The notes below the pieces were generated by a model. It was not told the origin of the DNA and ran no database searches. It saw only the letters and a program-made list of their open reading frames with translations. 64,000 nt of DNA from Pedobacter mucosus. Its GTDB lineage: Bacteria; Bacteroidota; Bacteroidia; Sphingobacteriales; Sphingobacteriaceae. Positions 27,834-37,619 of this stretch are shown piece after piece (the stretch's first letter is position 1; each line of letters begins with the position of its first letter). Position numbers and translations under genes: made by a program. The DNA lies in contig NZ_CP087585.1 of NCBI RefSeq assembly GCF_022200785.1, positions 2,108,001 to 2,172,000 on the forward strand. Reading direction: 5' to 3'.

Positions 27834-28115
27834 ATGACTGAAATTATTCTATCCCTAACAGATATTGACCGCATAATAGAAATGGCCTGGGAAGATCGCA
27901 CAACATTTGAAGCCATCGAGTCTCAATTTGGCCTTAAAGAAAAGGACGTAATCGCATTAATGCGTAAAGAAATGAAGCACAGTAGTTTTAAAATGTGGCG
28001 CAAAAGAACGAATGGCAGAGTTACCAAACACGAAGCTTTACGGAGCGATGATGTTACCCGATTTAAGTGCGATCTTCAAAGAACAATTACCCATAATAAA
28101 ATCAGCAAACGATAA
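27834..28115 (+). CDS. TIGR03643 / DUF2805 family protein
   Basis: A 93-residue basic protein. The pattern MAWEDRTTFEAIESQFGLKEKDVIALMRKEM then SSFKMWRKR is typical of the TIGR03643 family, often found with photolyase/cryptochrome genes, though none is in this window. The first half resembles a helix-turn-helix, so DNA or RNA binding is possible. The function is unknown. Confidence 0.85.
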   Translation: MTEIILSLTDIDRIIEMAWEDRTTFEAIESQFGLKEKDVIALMRKEMKHSSFKMWRKRTNGRVTKHEALRSDDVTRFKCDLQRTITHNKISKR

Positions 28116-28165
28116 ACTTTCTTATTTGAGGCAATTAGATGCACATAAACTTACATTTTAAATGT

Positions 28166-28693
28166 TTAATTGGTACTAATTGCTTGATTCTTTTTCACAA
28201 CTGCCGCCGTAACCATTAATTGGCCAATGTGGCGCATGGTGTGTTCTGCTGCATGAAACAACAAGCCAATAACGGTTGATGGAAGGCCAGCCCGACCAAT
28301 TCCCCTATAATCTGCAAGCGTGGATTCTTCGGTTTCTTTTATTTGCTTCAATGCCGAATCAACCTGATTATTAAATCGTTCGACCAACTGGGCAACTGTA
28401 TAAGGATCTTCAGCATCGCTACCCTCCTCTTCTAGTTGTTTAAACTGAAATGCAGAAAGACTTTCTGAACGGGCATAAGTAAAAACACGGTCTAATACAC
28501 CGCTCAAGTGTTGAAGATGAAAGCCGGTAGATGCCAATCCTGCTGGTCGCAGCCAAAGTAATTCAACCGGAAACTCAAACATATATTCATTTAATTCTTC
28601 TCTAGCTTGGAGTAGCGCATGGGCAACCGGCTGCAAAACTGGAATTATTTCAGGTAACGGTCCTCTTTGCCAAACTTCTAACTTCTGTGCCAT
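28166..28693 (-). CDS. DinB-family protein
   Basis: A 175-residue four-helix-bundle protein. Two of the usual metal-binding histidines are seen in STGFHLQHLSGVLDR and a third in LLFHAAEHTMRHIGQ. DinB/YfiT proteins often act as thiol-dependent transferases using bacillithiol or similar, but the substrate here is unknown. It stands alone between the TIGR03643 gene and the phosphate operon, with no shared promoter visible. Confidence 0.85.
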   Translation of the reverse strand: MAQKLEVWQRGPLPEIIPVLQPVAHALLQAREELNEYMFEFPVELLWLRPAGLASTGFHLQHLSGVLDRVFTYARSESLSAFQFKQLEEEGSDAEDPYTVAQLVERFNNQVDSALKQIKETEESTLADYRGIGRAGLPSTVIGLLFHAAEHTMRHIGQLMVTAAVVKKNQAISTN

Positions 28694-28836
28694 ATTATGT
28701 AAATACTATTTCTGAATATGTTTCCTTCACAAAATTAAGATAAGAAGTTACAAATGCAAATTGATGATAAGTAGCCACATAGACCAAAGCTTGGCGGATA
28801 TCTATCTAACTTAGTAATTACTAAAAAATGTCTACA

Positions 28837-30009
28837 CTAAAAATTAGGGTCGAAATTGAAATAAATTGGATTAGATAGCGTCACCATTTTTTCACTTAAA
28901 GCTACTGATTTTGGGACTTGAGGATAAGGTGCATTTTTTCCTTCGACAGTTACACGGTAATAAGTTCGCAATTTCACATCAGGTGTATCTGTAAATTGAA
29001 CCGTTGGCACTAAGCCTTTAACATCGAACGTATTAATTATTTTTCCATTTTTAATAATAGTAATGGTATAATTTTCATTTGGTGAAGTATTACCGATTAA
29101 TTGAACCTGAAATTTAACCGGATTGCCTGTTGAAACCGTATTATCTCCCATCATTATTTCGAATTTTCCGTTTTGCTTCGCGTCTGCATAAAACTCAACA
29201 TGCGGCGTAAATGGATTAGCACTAACGGCGACTTTCCCATGATCCAAGGCATCGACAACCGCTTGCAAACTTCGATTCTTTGCAAAAACCCATGTAGTTG
29301 GTGTTCCAACATAATTATATTCTGCCTGATAAGTGTTTGATGATGGCTTTTCTAAAGCAGTTGGAGTGCCGTGGTGCGCATCGCTTCCTCCTCTGCCAGT
29401 CATCATCCTTCCCGAAGAAAGCATATCATCCCAAATCATAATGGCGTTTGCATTTTTTGGCCAAAGAGAGGAGTTCCATACTTCAATCGATTTTACCAAA
29501 TCATAAGAAAACCCAAAATTATCCTTGCCGCTAGGATGATTGGCTGATAAATGAATGCCAAGTGAGTTTTTAACCTTACCAATATTTACATCTCGTTGAT
29601 CCCTAACATCAAACAATTTTTTGTGATCATATGGCTTTGCAGAGAACACATTTCCATGCCCCCTGGTAGTAGTCCATTCCGCTCCATATAATAAAAGCAA
29701 CGAATCAGATTTAAATTCTGGATCCGTCCAAGTGTGATTTGCAACATCGCCATCTACATGGTTATCATGGTCGGTTATGCATAAATAATCTAGTTTTACC
29801 AGTTTAGCGAAATTTATAATTTTCGATATAGCGTTATTTGTCGATTCTGTACTGTGCCTAGAATGAACATGCAAATCGCCTTTGAGCCATATACCTGAAG
29901 TATTTTTTATCGTTCGTATATTGTTATTTTCTTGGCCATTTACAATTCCATAACTTAAACCTAAAATGATAAATGTTAAAGCACAATAGTATTTTGGAAA
30001 AAAACGCAT
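28837..30009 (-). CDS. Exported PHP-domain metallohydrolase, CehA/McbA-like
   Basis: A 390-residue secreted protein with a signal peptide (residues 1-25). The PHP active site is visible: GDLHVHSRHS, CITDHDNH, HLSANHPSG, and GRGGSDAHHG, all metal ligands in this family. CehA/McbA proteins are phosphoesterase-like hydrolases, some acting on carbamates. As the last gene of the susC-susD-PI-PLC-phosphatase operon, a phosphodiesterase or phosphotriesterase role fits best. A strong hairpin at 30034-30053 separates it from the phosphatase gene. Confidence 0.87.
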   Translation of the reverse strand: MRFFPKYYCALTFIILGLSYGIVNGQENNNIRTIKNTSGIWLKGDLHVHSRHSTESTNNAISKIINFAKLVKLDYLCITDHDNHVDGDVANHTWTDPEFKSDSLLLLYGAEWTTTRGHGNVFSAKPYDHKKLFDVRDQRDVNIGKVKNSLGIHLSANHPSGKDNFGFSYDLVKSIEVWNSSLWPKNANAIMIWDDMLSSGRMMTGRGGSDAHHGTPTALEKPSSNTYQAEYNYVGTPTTWVFAKNRSLQAVVDALDHGKVAVSANPFTPHVEFYADAKQNGKFEIMMGDNTVSTGNPVKFQVQLIGNTSPNENYTITIIKNGKIINTFDVKGLVPTVQFTDTPDVKLRTYYRVTVEGKNAPYPQVPKSVALSEKMVTLSNPIYFNFDPNF

Positions 30010-30033
30010 AATGATTGAGTTACTTATATAAAA

Positions 30034-30053
30034 GCGCCTGCAAAAGCAGGCGC
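30034..30053 (-). terminator. GC-rich hairpin between phosphatase and PHP genes
   Basis: A perfect 8-bp stem (GCGCCTGC with GCAGGCGC) around an AAAA loop. On the minus strand it is followed by only four T bases, so it may be a partial terminator or an mRNA processing and stability element that lowers expression of the last gene. Confidence 0.6.
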
Positions 30054-30083
30054 CAAATTATTGGTTTAATTGTTAAGCCATGA

Positions 30084-31487
30084 TTAAACTTTTACTAAAA
30101 AAGCATCAGGCATTTCTGCTGCTTTAAGCATAAAATTATGCAGCTCATAATTTTTAACAAAAGGTTTTAGGTTTTCTGAGCCCGGTCCAAACATGGTTAG
30201 CTCCACATAATCACCCGAATGATTCATACCCGCCCATTGCACATCGGTATATTTACTTAAAATTTTCCCATATTCATAAAATGGAAGATTAGATTCATTG
30301 TAAAGTTGACCTGGAACAATATCTTTAAAATGCACTAAAAGAGATTTTACATCGGCCGACTTCATTACAAAACCCTGGTTTTCTTTTATGAGATCAACTA
30401 TTTTTTCCTCACTCAAAGACTGATTCAGCTGGGCCAAAAGCCAGGTATTGCTATGTTTGAAATTCTGCAGGCTATCAAATTTTTTATCCGTTTCATTGGC
30501 ATTGAACAAACCAGGGTTCGAATTGCCATGATCAGTGGTGATGATAACTAAAGTTTCCCCATCTTTTTCAGCAAATTCAATCACTTTTCCAACGGCTTCA
30601 TCAAATGCCAACTGATCGAAAATTAAACCACTTACATCATTCGAATGTGCTGCCCAATCTACCTTTCCACCTTCAACCTGTAATGCAAAACCTTCTTTAT
30701 TATCTTTCATTAATTCGATGGCTTTCATCGTCATCTCAGCCAAGGTTGGTGTGCTTTTTATCAATTCTGGATCGTGTAATCGATCCACTTCATAAGGCAA
30801 TCCATCTTCAGCAAACAAGCCTAAAACTGGTTTTGATTTATTCAAGGCAAGCATTTCAGCTCTATTTTCAGCAATGTTATAGCCTTGTGTTAAGTATTTT
30901 GGAATCAGGTTTCCACCTGCTCTTTTTTCACCGAAATATTTATGACCACCGCCCATCATTACATCAAACTTAAGTCCGAGGTACATTTCCGCGATAACGT
31001 CTTGTCCGCCGCGATTATTAATATTAATACAAAAACCTGCTGGCGTTGCATGGGTAATTGGCACCGTGGTTACGCAACCTACTTTTTTACCTTTCTCTTT
31101 AAACTTCTGAAGAATAGGTTGAGGTTTTTCTCCATTCGTCCGCACGTTAAGCGAACCATTATTAACCCGAATTCCACCGCCCCACGATGAACTTGCTGCA
31201 GCAGAATCAGTAACCATAGAATTTGCAGATGCTGTATCCATCAAAGCCCGAACCGCCTTGTTATCCCTGTATAAACCCAGCCATTTACTGCCTTTACCAA
31301 AAATACGATTCGAATATAGATCTGCCATATTCAATGTACCTATACTCATGCCATCACTCACCATCATAATGATGTTTTTGGCTTTTTTAGCGCCGAAAAT
31401 TGGTTGTGCAATTACTTCATTCAATCCTATAAAAGGCAAGCCTAAACCAGTTAGCAACCCGCCTTTTAACAATGATCTTCTATTCAT
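30084..31487 (-). CDS. Alkaline phosphatase, PhoA family, Tat-type signal
   Basis: A 467-residue phosphomonoesterase. The N-terminus MNRRSLLKGGLLTGLGLPF has a twin-arginine motif, so export by Tat is likely. The metal and nucleophile sites are IIMMVSDGMSIG, then MVTDSAAASSSWGGG (Ser nucleophile in D-S-A), HATPAGF, and TTDHGN near the third metal site. It releases Pi from esters in the periplasm. It starts 8 bases after the PI-PLC gene, so the two probably act in sequence. PhoA-type enzymes use Zn and Mg. Confidence 0.93.
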   Translation of the reverse strand: MNRRSLLKGGLLTGLGLPFIGLNEVIAQPIFGAKKAKNIIMMVSDGMSIGTLNMADLYSNRIFGKGSKWLGLYRDNKAVRALMDTASANSMVTDSAAASSSWGGGIRVNNGSLNVRTNGEKPQPILQKFKEKGKKVGCVTTVPITHATPAGFCININNRGGQDVIAEMYLGLKFDVMMGGGHKYFGEKRAGGNLIPKYLTQGYNIAENRAEMLALNKSKPVLGLFAEDGLPYEVDRLHDPELIKSTPTLAEMTMKAIELMKDNKEGFALQVEGGKVDWAAHSNDVSGLIFDQLAFDEAVGKVIEFAEKDGETLVIITTDHGNSNPGLFNANETDKKFDSLQNFKHSNTWLLAQLNQSLSEEKIVDLIKENQGFVMKSADVKSLLVHFKDIVPGQLYNESNLPFYEYGKILSKYTDVQWAGMNHSGDYVELTMFGPGSENLKPFVKNYELHNFMLKAAEMPDAFLVKV

Positions 31488-31495
31488 TTCTGCTC

Positions 31496-32566
31496 TTACT
31501 TTGTAAATAATGGATTTCGTCTAAAATATTTTCCATCAGCAAAGCTGATGGCATAATCTGATTTAAAATGACTGCTTTTTTTATAATAATCTGTCGTGAT
31601 GATTTGGGCGCCAGATTTACAAGCGGCCTCAAAATCACTCCAATCATTTCTTCTTGCTTGTTTGGTATCAGCGTCGGCTCTTGTTCTAATGATGTAACCT
31701 TTTTTTACAAGTTCAGGAATTTGGGTATCCTTTGGATTATTTCTGATCATTAAGGCAGCTTCAGGTGTTCCAGCTTCAGCATTTGCAAACATTACGCGAT
31801 TAATTAATGAAGGGTGACCTGCGATGTATGTCGAACGCTTTCTACCGGTCGCATCCAACACGAAAATAAATTTGCCTTTCGCCTTGCTTAATCTAGGCCA
31901 ATTTTGATGTAAAACAGCGTCTTCTAAAGTTTTGTATTTGCCCCTTACCGCATCAGGTGTGATTAAATGCTCTTTTCCCAAATTTTCAAGAATAAATGCA
32001 TCAAGCTTGTCAAAAGTATTAGCGGTAAATACTTCGGGCTGTGTAGATCCAACACGTTTTATCGAATCATCTTTTACCTCCAAAGTAATAAAAATAGGTG
32101 TATGTTCAGGATTGGCTTCTGACCAATTTTTTAGCTGTTGCAAAGCTGATTTGAATGTAAGTGCCGAAGATCGAAAATCTAAATCCGGAACGTGTAAAAC
32201 CTTAAAACCAGGTTGGTTCATTTCATGCTGCGCATCAAAATCAGGCTGACCTTTTACTAAATCAAAGCCTTTTGGATGTGCGTATTTCCCACCTTTTTCA
32301 TCAGCATAAACATCAATTTCCAAATTTCGCAATCCCATATCAAGTTGTTTTGGCATCGAGATATGCTCGTAATCTAAACTATTGGCCGCGTTCGAATCCG
32401 AAGCTTTTATCACCTTAAATAAAGCAGGATTAATCGCTTGTTTATAGCTATTATGCGAACCAATCACCTGAATTTGATTAATCGGCAAATCTTCTTTTTT
32501 AGTGACTAAGGCTATTGCTGGAAGAACCATTAAGAAACCGACGCAAGTAATTAGTCTCATTTTCAA
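31496..32566 (-). CDS. Ca-dependent phosphatidylinositol-specific phospholipase C1-like
   Basis: A 356-residue exported protein with a signal peptide. The first catalytic His is in IQVIGSHNSYKQAI near residue 36. Metal-binding acids are in GLRNLEIDVYADEKGG, and the second His is in FKVLHVPDLDF. These fit the Ca2+-dependent PI-PLC-C1 family, which cleaves phosphatidylinositol to diacylglycerol and inositol phosphate. Whether it takes PI, GPI-linked or other phosphodiesters is not known. It lies between susD (5-base gap) and alkaline phosphatase, so the inositol phosphate released could be dephosphorylated next. Confidence 0.85.
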   Translation of the reverse strand: MKMRLITCVGFLMVLPAIALVTKKEDLPINQIQVIGSHNSYKQAINPALFKVIKASDSNAANSLDYEHISMPKQLDMGLRNLEIDVYADEKGGKYAHPKGFDLVKGQPDFDAQHEMNQPGFKVLHVPDLDFRSSALTFKSALQQLKNWSEANPEHTPIFITLEVKDDSIKRVGSTQPEVFTANTFDKLDAFILENLGKEHLITPDAVRGKYKTLEDAVLHQNWPRLSKAKGKFIFVLDATGRKRSTYIAGHPSLINRVMFANAEAGTPEAALMIRNNPKDTQIPELVKKGYIIRTRADADTKQARRNDWSDFEAACKSGAQIITTDYYKKSSHFKSDYAISFADGKYFRRNPLFTK

Positions 32567-32571
32567 AATAA

Positions 32572-34167
32572 TTAATAACCAGGATTCTGTTTTAGATTTG
32601 CATTTAGCCTTAACTCATTTACAGGTATCGGATAAATTCTTCTGGTCAGATCTTTGTTCATAGAAAGGATGTCATTTGGTAATGGATACTCAGTTTCAAA
32701 CTGTCCGAAACGGATTAAGTCATTTCTTCTCCAAGCCTCCCAGCTAAACTCCCGAGCTCTTTCATCAAGCAAAGTATTCAAAGTTACCAAAGTTGCTGTT
32801 GCAGCGCCAACACGGTTTCTGATTTTATTTAAAAGAATTAAAGGGGTTTGCAGTTCTCCATTTACCGTTGTAGCGCTTGCACCTCTTAAAATTGCTTCAG
32901 CTTTCATCAACATTACATCTGCTAGACGTAAAACAGGCATGTCGTTTCCGTTTAATCTGGTTGCTTGGATGGCGTTTACATCTGGCCAATATTTTAATGA
33001 CCGAACACCTTTTGCCTGATCGGCTACGGTGTTTCCTAAATCCATTGGCTTACCTGGTTTTAAAATTAAATCCGGAGTGATTTCAATTTGCGTGGTTGTT
33101 CCTGCAACGAAAATCGGCTTAGTTAAATCTGGTTTGCGGTTCGCGTCTGGCGCATATTGCTTTCCAATTAACCAGAAACTATTACGGATATCGTTGGTTA
33201 AATTAAAACGGTTATAATATTCTGGAGTAGTACTCATGGCAATACTGAAACCTACATTTATACCATAAGATGCAGCTAAAGCCGGATAAAACCCGAACCT
33301 TGTAATCTGGTTACCAGGAATCTGCTGATCATAAGGAATCGCAAAAATAGTTTCGTTAATTAGCGGTCCGTTATTTACGTCGAAAATATCGCTGTACTTT
33401 ACATCTAATGCATAGTTGGTATTTTTCAAAATATTATCGGCCATAATAACCGCATCTGCATACCTAGGTTTTCCTGTGTAGACTTCCGCATTTAGATACA
33501 TTTTTTCTAATAATGCATAAGCCATTGCCTGTGTCGGCTTGCCATAAGTTGGTATGCGATTGGTATTGTCCTTTACCGGCAGTAGTGAAACGATTGTTAA
33601 AAGTTCCTTTTCAATAAATTCAAAAACTTTTTCTCTGGTTTGATTACCTGGAAGTGTACTTACTGGGAAAGCATCAATAATGGGTACATTACCATATAAA
33701 TCCATCATAAAGTAATAATACAAAGCCCTCATTGCCCTTATTTCTGCCAAACTGCTAGCTTTAGCGGCATCAGAAGCTGAAGATGCTTCGGTGAGGTTTA
33801 TTAGGCGATTGCAGTTATTAATGCCACCGAAACCCCACTGCCAAATATCTCTAACGTTTGGATGATCAATAGTCCATGTATGATAATGCAATTGACGGTA
33901 CTGACCTCCATCATCGAAATTTCCATCACGGGCAGGAATAATTGCCGCATCGGTAGAAAGCTCTTGCATTCTCCAATAAGGTACACCGTATTGTGAGGAA
34001 AGATTAGAGTACATTGTACCAAAAAGTGCTGCATAATCAGCATTGGTAACTGGAAAGTTTTCTTTAACGTATTGAGATTCTACATCTACATCAAGCTTAC
34101 TGCATGATTCGAAAACCATTAGGCAAGCTAGGATATTAAATAAAATTATAATTTTTTTCATCTTCAT
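32572..34167 (-). CDS. SusD/RagB-family lipoprotein of the phosphate operon
   Basis: A 531-residue surface lipoprotein with lipobox FESC in the signal peptide. It has SusD features: AEIRAMRALYYYFMMDLYGNVP, LLEKMYLNAEVYTGK, FSWEAWRRNDLIRFG and the ending RRIYPIPVNELRLNANLKQNPGY. It starts 5 bases after its susC partner. Its closest relative in the window is the SusD at 46739, sharing the order MMDLYGNVP and EAWxRNDxIRFG. The ligand is probably a phosphorylated compound, judging from the operon. Confidence 0.93.
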   Translation of the reverse strand: MKMKKIIILFNILACLMVFESCSKLDVDVESQYVKENFPVTNADYAALFGTMYSNLSSQYGVPYWRMQELSTDAAIIPARDGNFDDGGQYRQLHYHTWTIDHPNVRDIWQWGFGGINNCNRLINLTEASSASDAAKASSLAEIRAMRALYYYFMMDLYGNVPIIDAFPVSTLPGNQTREKVFEFIEKELLTIVSLLPVKDNTNRIPTYGKPTQAMAYALLEKMYLNAEVYTGKPRYADAVIMADNILKNTNYALDVKYSDIFDVNNGPLINETIFAIPYDQQIPGNQITRFGFYPALAASYGINVGFSIAMSTTPEYYNRFNLTNDIRNSFWLIGKQYAPDANRKPDLTKPIFVAGTTTQIEITPDLILKPGKPMDLGNTVADQAKGVRSLKYWPDVNAIQATRLNGNDMPVLRLADVMLMKAEAILRGASATTVNGELQTPLILLNKIRNRVGAATATLVTLNTLLDERAREFSWEAWRRNDLIRFGQFETEYPLPNDILSMNKDLTRRIYPIPVNELRLNANLKQNPGY

Positions 34168-34172
34168 ATTTT

Positions 34173-37160
34173 TTAAAATGATGCACTTACACCAAAACTG
34201 AATGTTCTTGTTTTTGGATAATAATTATTATTGTCTATACCCGGAGTTAAGCCGCCTATATTTATTTCTGGATCAAGACCTGTGTAATTAGTGATTACAA
34301 AAAGATTGTTTGCCGTAACAAAAAGTCTGATGGCTTTTATTGATTGCGTTTTAGGTTTAATAGTATAACCTATGGTTGCGTTATCCAAACGTAGGTATGA
34401 ACCACTTTCCAAATAGCGATCAGATATTAAATAAGCGTTAACATCATTAGTTGATTCGCCTAATGTAGATTTTGGTATGTTTTGAAAAGTTGCATCAGAA
34501 GGATTATTTAAAGATGCTGCTGTAGCATTTAAAATTTTATTTCCTAAAACGCCACGAACAAGGAAATTCATATCCCAGTTTTTGTAGACGAAACTATTTG
34601 CCCAACCATAAATTAATTTGGGTTGTGCATCGCCTGCAATTTTATTATCAGTTATCAATGGTTGCGTAGCGATGGTTTGGCCAGCAGCATTAATATAAGT
34701 ACTTACTCCTGCAGCATTTTTACCTGCATAATTCCATAAGCTAAAAGTTCCTAATGCATAACCAGGTTGTACAATCTGGCTATAATTTCCAGACTGACCT
34801 TTACCACCAAGTTGAGCAGTTGGAATAGAGGAAATTTTATAAAAATCATCAGATAAGGTTACTATCTTATTCTTATTGGTGGCAATATTTGGCGAGGTTG
34901 TCCACCTAAAATCATCAGTTTTTACAACAACAGCATTTAAGGCAAATTCTACACCCGTATTTTTTATTTTACCAACATTAGCAGTAATTGTCGGCAAGAA
35001 AAATTGAGTAGTAGAAACTTCGTATCGATCATAAATTAAATCAGAAGTTTGTTTCACATAAAAGTCAACCGAACCAGTTAATCTATTATTAAATAAGCCA
35101 AAATCTAAACCGATGTTCGTTGTTGCCGTACTTTCCCATTTTAAATCTGGATTTTCATTTCTTACCGGACCAATCGCATTACTGATATTACCATTGTTTA
35201 AAAATTTATTATTCCCAATTGGAGTGCCGTAAATCAGCAAAGAAGAAAAGGCGTTAAAACCTAAACTATTACCCGAAACACCATAACCCGCACGAAGTTT
35301 TAAATCACTAACGACCGGAACAGCTTTCATAAAATCTTCACCGATGATTCTCCAACCTGCAGATACCGCAGGGAATAAACCCCAGCGGTTATTTCTACCA
35401 AATGCTGATGAACCATCATTTCTTAGCGAAGCTTGAAAAAGGTATTTTTCATTATAGTTGTATTGAACTCTGCCGTAATATGATATTAATCTTAAAGTAG
35501 ATATAGGATCTTCATTAAACGCAATTTGAGATAGTAATGTTGGGTTGGAAAGAAATAAATTATTATAGCCTAAATTATCATTTGAGAAATTTTGTGTCGT
35601 TACCCCAAAACCATCATTGGTTCTGTCTTCTTGCCATGAGTAACCTCCGAGCAATTTTAAACTATGTTTTCCAAAAGTTTTATCGTAGTTAAAGTAACCC
35701 TCTAATACCTGACTTTTATTTAAAATATCAACTTTTCTTGCTTGTCCGTTAACACTTCTTGCCAATCCAGATTGACTATTTAAATAAGTGCTATAGTTAT
35801 TTTGATCTCTCTGCGAGGAAACACTTGCCGTAAACCTTAAGCCATCGATAATATTGAGCTGCGCCATTCCATTAATCAATGTTTTGTTGTTAAGGTTATC
35901 GATATCATTATTATCTACAATTGACAATGGATTACGCGTACCACTACCAGTACGATTATAATTTTCTTTATAAGTGCCATCGGTATTAAACGGGCTAACC
36001 GTTGGCAAAAAGAAAAGCATGTTTGGAAGTGCTTGCGACTGGTAAATATCAGAGCTTTTAGAATTGCTATTGGTGATGGTTAAACCAAGTTTCAAGCGAT
36101 CATTGAAAAACTTTTCATTTAAGTATCCCCTAACAATTGTCCTTTTTAATGAAGTATTTTTTAAAATCCCTTTATTATCAAGATAATTGACACTTGCACC
36201 ATAATCTGATGATTGTCCGGAACCGCCGAAAGATACATTATGGTTTTGCGAATAGCCCGTTCGTTCCAGTAGCGACTGCCAATTGGTATCTGAACCATCA
36301 TCATCAACAGCATTGATAACTTTTTTATTATCGGTAAGGTATTGCCTTAACTCTGGCGCTGAAAGCATATCGTACTTTTTCGAAACCTTTTCAACTGCCG
36401 CATACCCATTGTAAGATAACCGGGCCTGTCCGTTTTTTGAACGTTTTGTTGTTACGATAATTACCCCATTTGCTGCTCTAGAACCGTAAATAGCAGTTGA
36501 AGAGGCATCTTTTAGGATATCAATATTTTCGATATCTGAAGGTGCAAGCAAATCTATCGAAGCACCTGGAACCCCATCAATAACATAAAAAGGTTCTTGT
36601 GCTGCACCCTCTCTTAATGTAGATGGACCACGTAAAATAGTTGAAGGCTTTGAATTTGGATCGCCACTTTTGGTAACATTTAAGCCTGCAACCTTACCTT
36701 GTAGTAATTGAGCAGGATTAACCATTACACCTTGATTAAATTCTTCTGATTTGATGGAAGTAACCGCACCTGTTAAATCTTTTTTATTTGCCGTTCCATA
36801 ACCAATTACCACCACATCCTCCAATGTTTTATTATCAGGAATAAGGGTTACGTTAATTTTGGTCTGAGTACCAACAATAATTTCCTTCGTTAATCCACCG
36901 AGCATCGAAAAAGTTAATACATCGCCGTTTTTAGCTTGAATAGAATAAGTACCATCCGAATTCGTGGATGTTCCGCCGGGCATTCCTTTTATTCTAACGG
37001 TAACTCCTGGAACAGATTGATTTGTTTCATCAATCACCTTTCCAGTAATTTTTTTACTCTCCTGGGCAAAAACTGTTATCGAAAAGAAAAGCAGCGTAAT
37101 GGCAAGCCATTGCCTTATTGCAGAAATAGAAAAATAATTGGACTTGTAATTTTTTTTCAT
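34173..37160 (-). CDS. SusC/RagA TonB-linked transporter of the phosphate operon
   Basis: A 995-residue TonB-dependent transporter. Signal peptide about 1-33, then a carboxypeptidase-like domain (KKITGKVIDETNQSVPGVTV), plug (DVVVIGYGTANKKDLTGAV, EPFYVIDGVPGASID, LKDASSTAIYGSRAANGVII) and barrel ending RTFSFGVSASF. It heads the operon with SusD, PI-PLC, alkaline phosphatase and a PHP hydrolase. This suggests uptake of phospholipid-derived or organophosphate ligands under phosphate limitation. A Pho-like box precedes it. Confidence 0.94.
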   Translation of the reverse strand: MKKNYKSNYFSISAIRQWLAITLLFFSITVFAQESKKITGKVIDETNQSVPGVTVRIKGMPGGTSTNSDGTYSIQAKNGDVLTFSMLGGLTKEIIVGTQTKINVTLIPDNKTLEDVVVIGYGTANKKDLTGAVTSIKSEEFNQGVMVNPAQLLQGKVAGLNVTKSGDPNSKPSTILRGPSTLREGAAQEPFYVIDGVPGASIDLLAPSDIENIDILKDASSTAIYGSRAANGVIIVTTKRSKNGQARLSYNGYAAVEKVSKKYDMLSAPELRQYLTDNKKVINAVDDDGSDTNWQSLLERTGYSQNHNVSFGGSGQSSDYGASVNYLDNKGILKNTSLKRTIVRGYLNEKFFNDRLKLGLTITNSNSKSSDIYQSQALPNMLFFLPTVSPFNTDGTYKENYNRTGSGTRNPLSIVDNNDIDNLNNKTLINGMAQLNIIDGLRFTASVSSQRDQNNYSTYLNSQSGLARSVNGQARKVDILNKSQVLEGYFNYDKTFGKHSLKLLGGYSWQEDRTNDGFGVTTQNFSNDNLGYNNLFLSNPTLLSQIAFNEDPISTLRLISYYGRVQYNYNEKYLFQASLRNDGSSAFGRNNRWGLFPAVSAGWRIIGEDFMKAVPVVSDLKLRAGYGVSGNSLGFNAFSSLLIYGTPIGNNKFLNNGNISNAIGPVRNENPDLKWESTATTNIGLDFGLFNNRLTGSVDFYVKQTSDLIYDRYEVSTTQFFLPTITANVGKIKNTGVEFALNAVVVKTDDFRWTTSPNIATNKNKIVTLSDDFYKISSIPTAQLGGKGQSGNYSQIVQPGYALGTFSLWNYAGKNAAGVSTYINAAGQTIATQPLITDNKIAGDAQPKLIYGWANSFVYKNWDMNFLVRGVLGNKILNATAASLNNPSDATFQNIPKSTLGESTNDVNAYLISDRYLESGSYLRLDNATIGYTIKPKTQSIKAIRLFVTANNLFVITNYTGLDPEINIGGLTPGIDNNNYYPKTRTFSFGVSASF

Positions 37161-37236
37161 GATGACTAGTTATAATTGTTTGGTAATGAATTCACGATCA
37201 CCAAGATTGAAACAATCCGGCTTTTTAAATGCGCCA

Positions 37237-37292
37237 CAAAGATGAAGTAGGTGCGTTATTAATGTGTTTATATATGGTTATGAAATTGTTAA
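37237..37292 (-). promoter_or_regulatory. Pho-like promoter before the phosphate susC operon
   Basis: The minus-strand -7 box is CATCTTTG (7 of 8 to TAnnTTTG) at 37237-37244. On the plus strand GTTAT, GTTTA, GTTAT and GTTAA start at 37255, 37266, 37277 and 37288, exactly 11 bases apart. They occupy the -33 zone, as in PhoB-activated promoters. Bases 37293-37619 beyond the box show no further gene or signal I can support. Confidence 0.65.
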
Positions 37293-37619
37293 AATATGGT
37301 TTCCTGTTTTAATAGAATATTAAATTATGATACTTTAAAAGGCTTGGCAAACGCCAGATTTAACATAGCTTAAGTATAATCACACCTAAATCAATAGCTG
37401 TAATAGAGAAAATAGTATAATATTAATCGTAAGTGCACTCAAACTTTTACAGCTTGCAATTACTACAATTGTTTATCACTTGGAGCTCAGTGATATAGTT
37501 AAATGTCTTTTTAAAATGAAAGGAATTTAAATAAATTAAATTCGAGTTTTAAAAGAAATATTTGGTTAGCTAAATTTTTAAAATCAATGTAAATGCAAAT
37601 ACAGCAGAAGATTATATCG

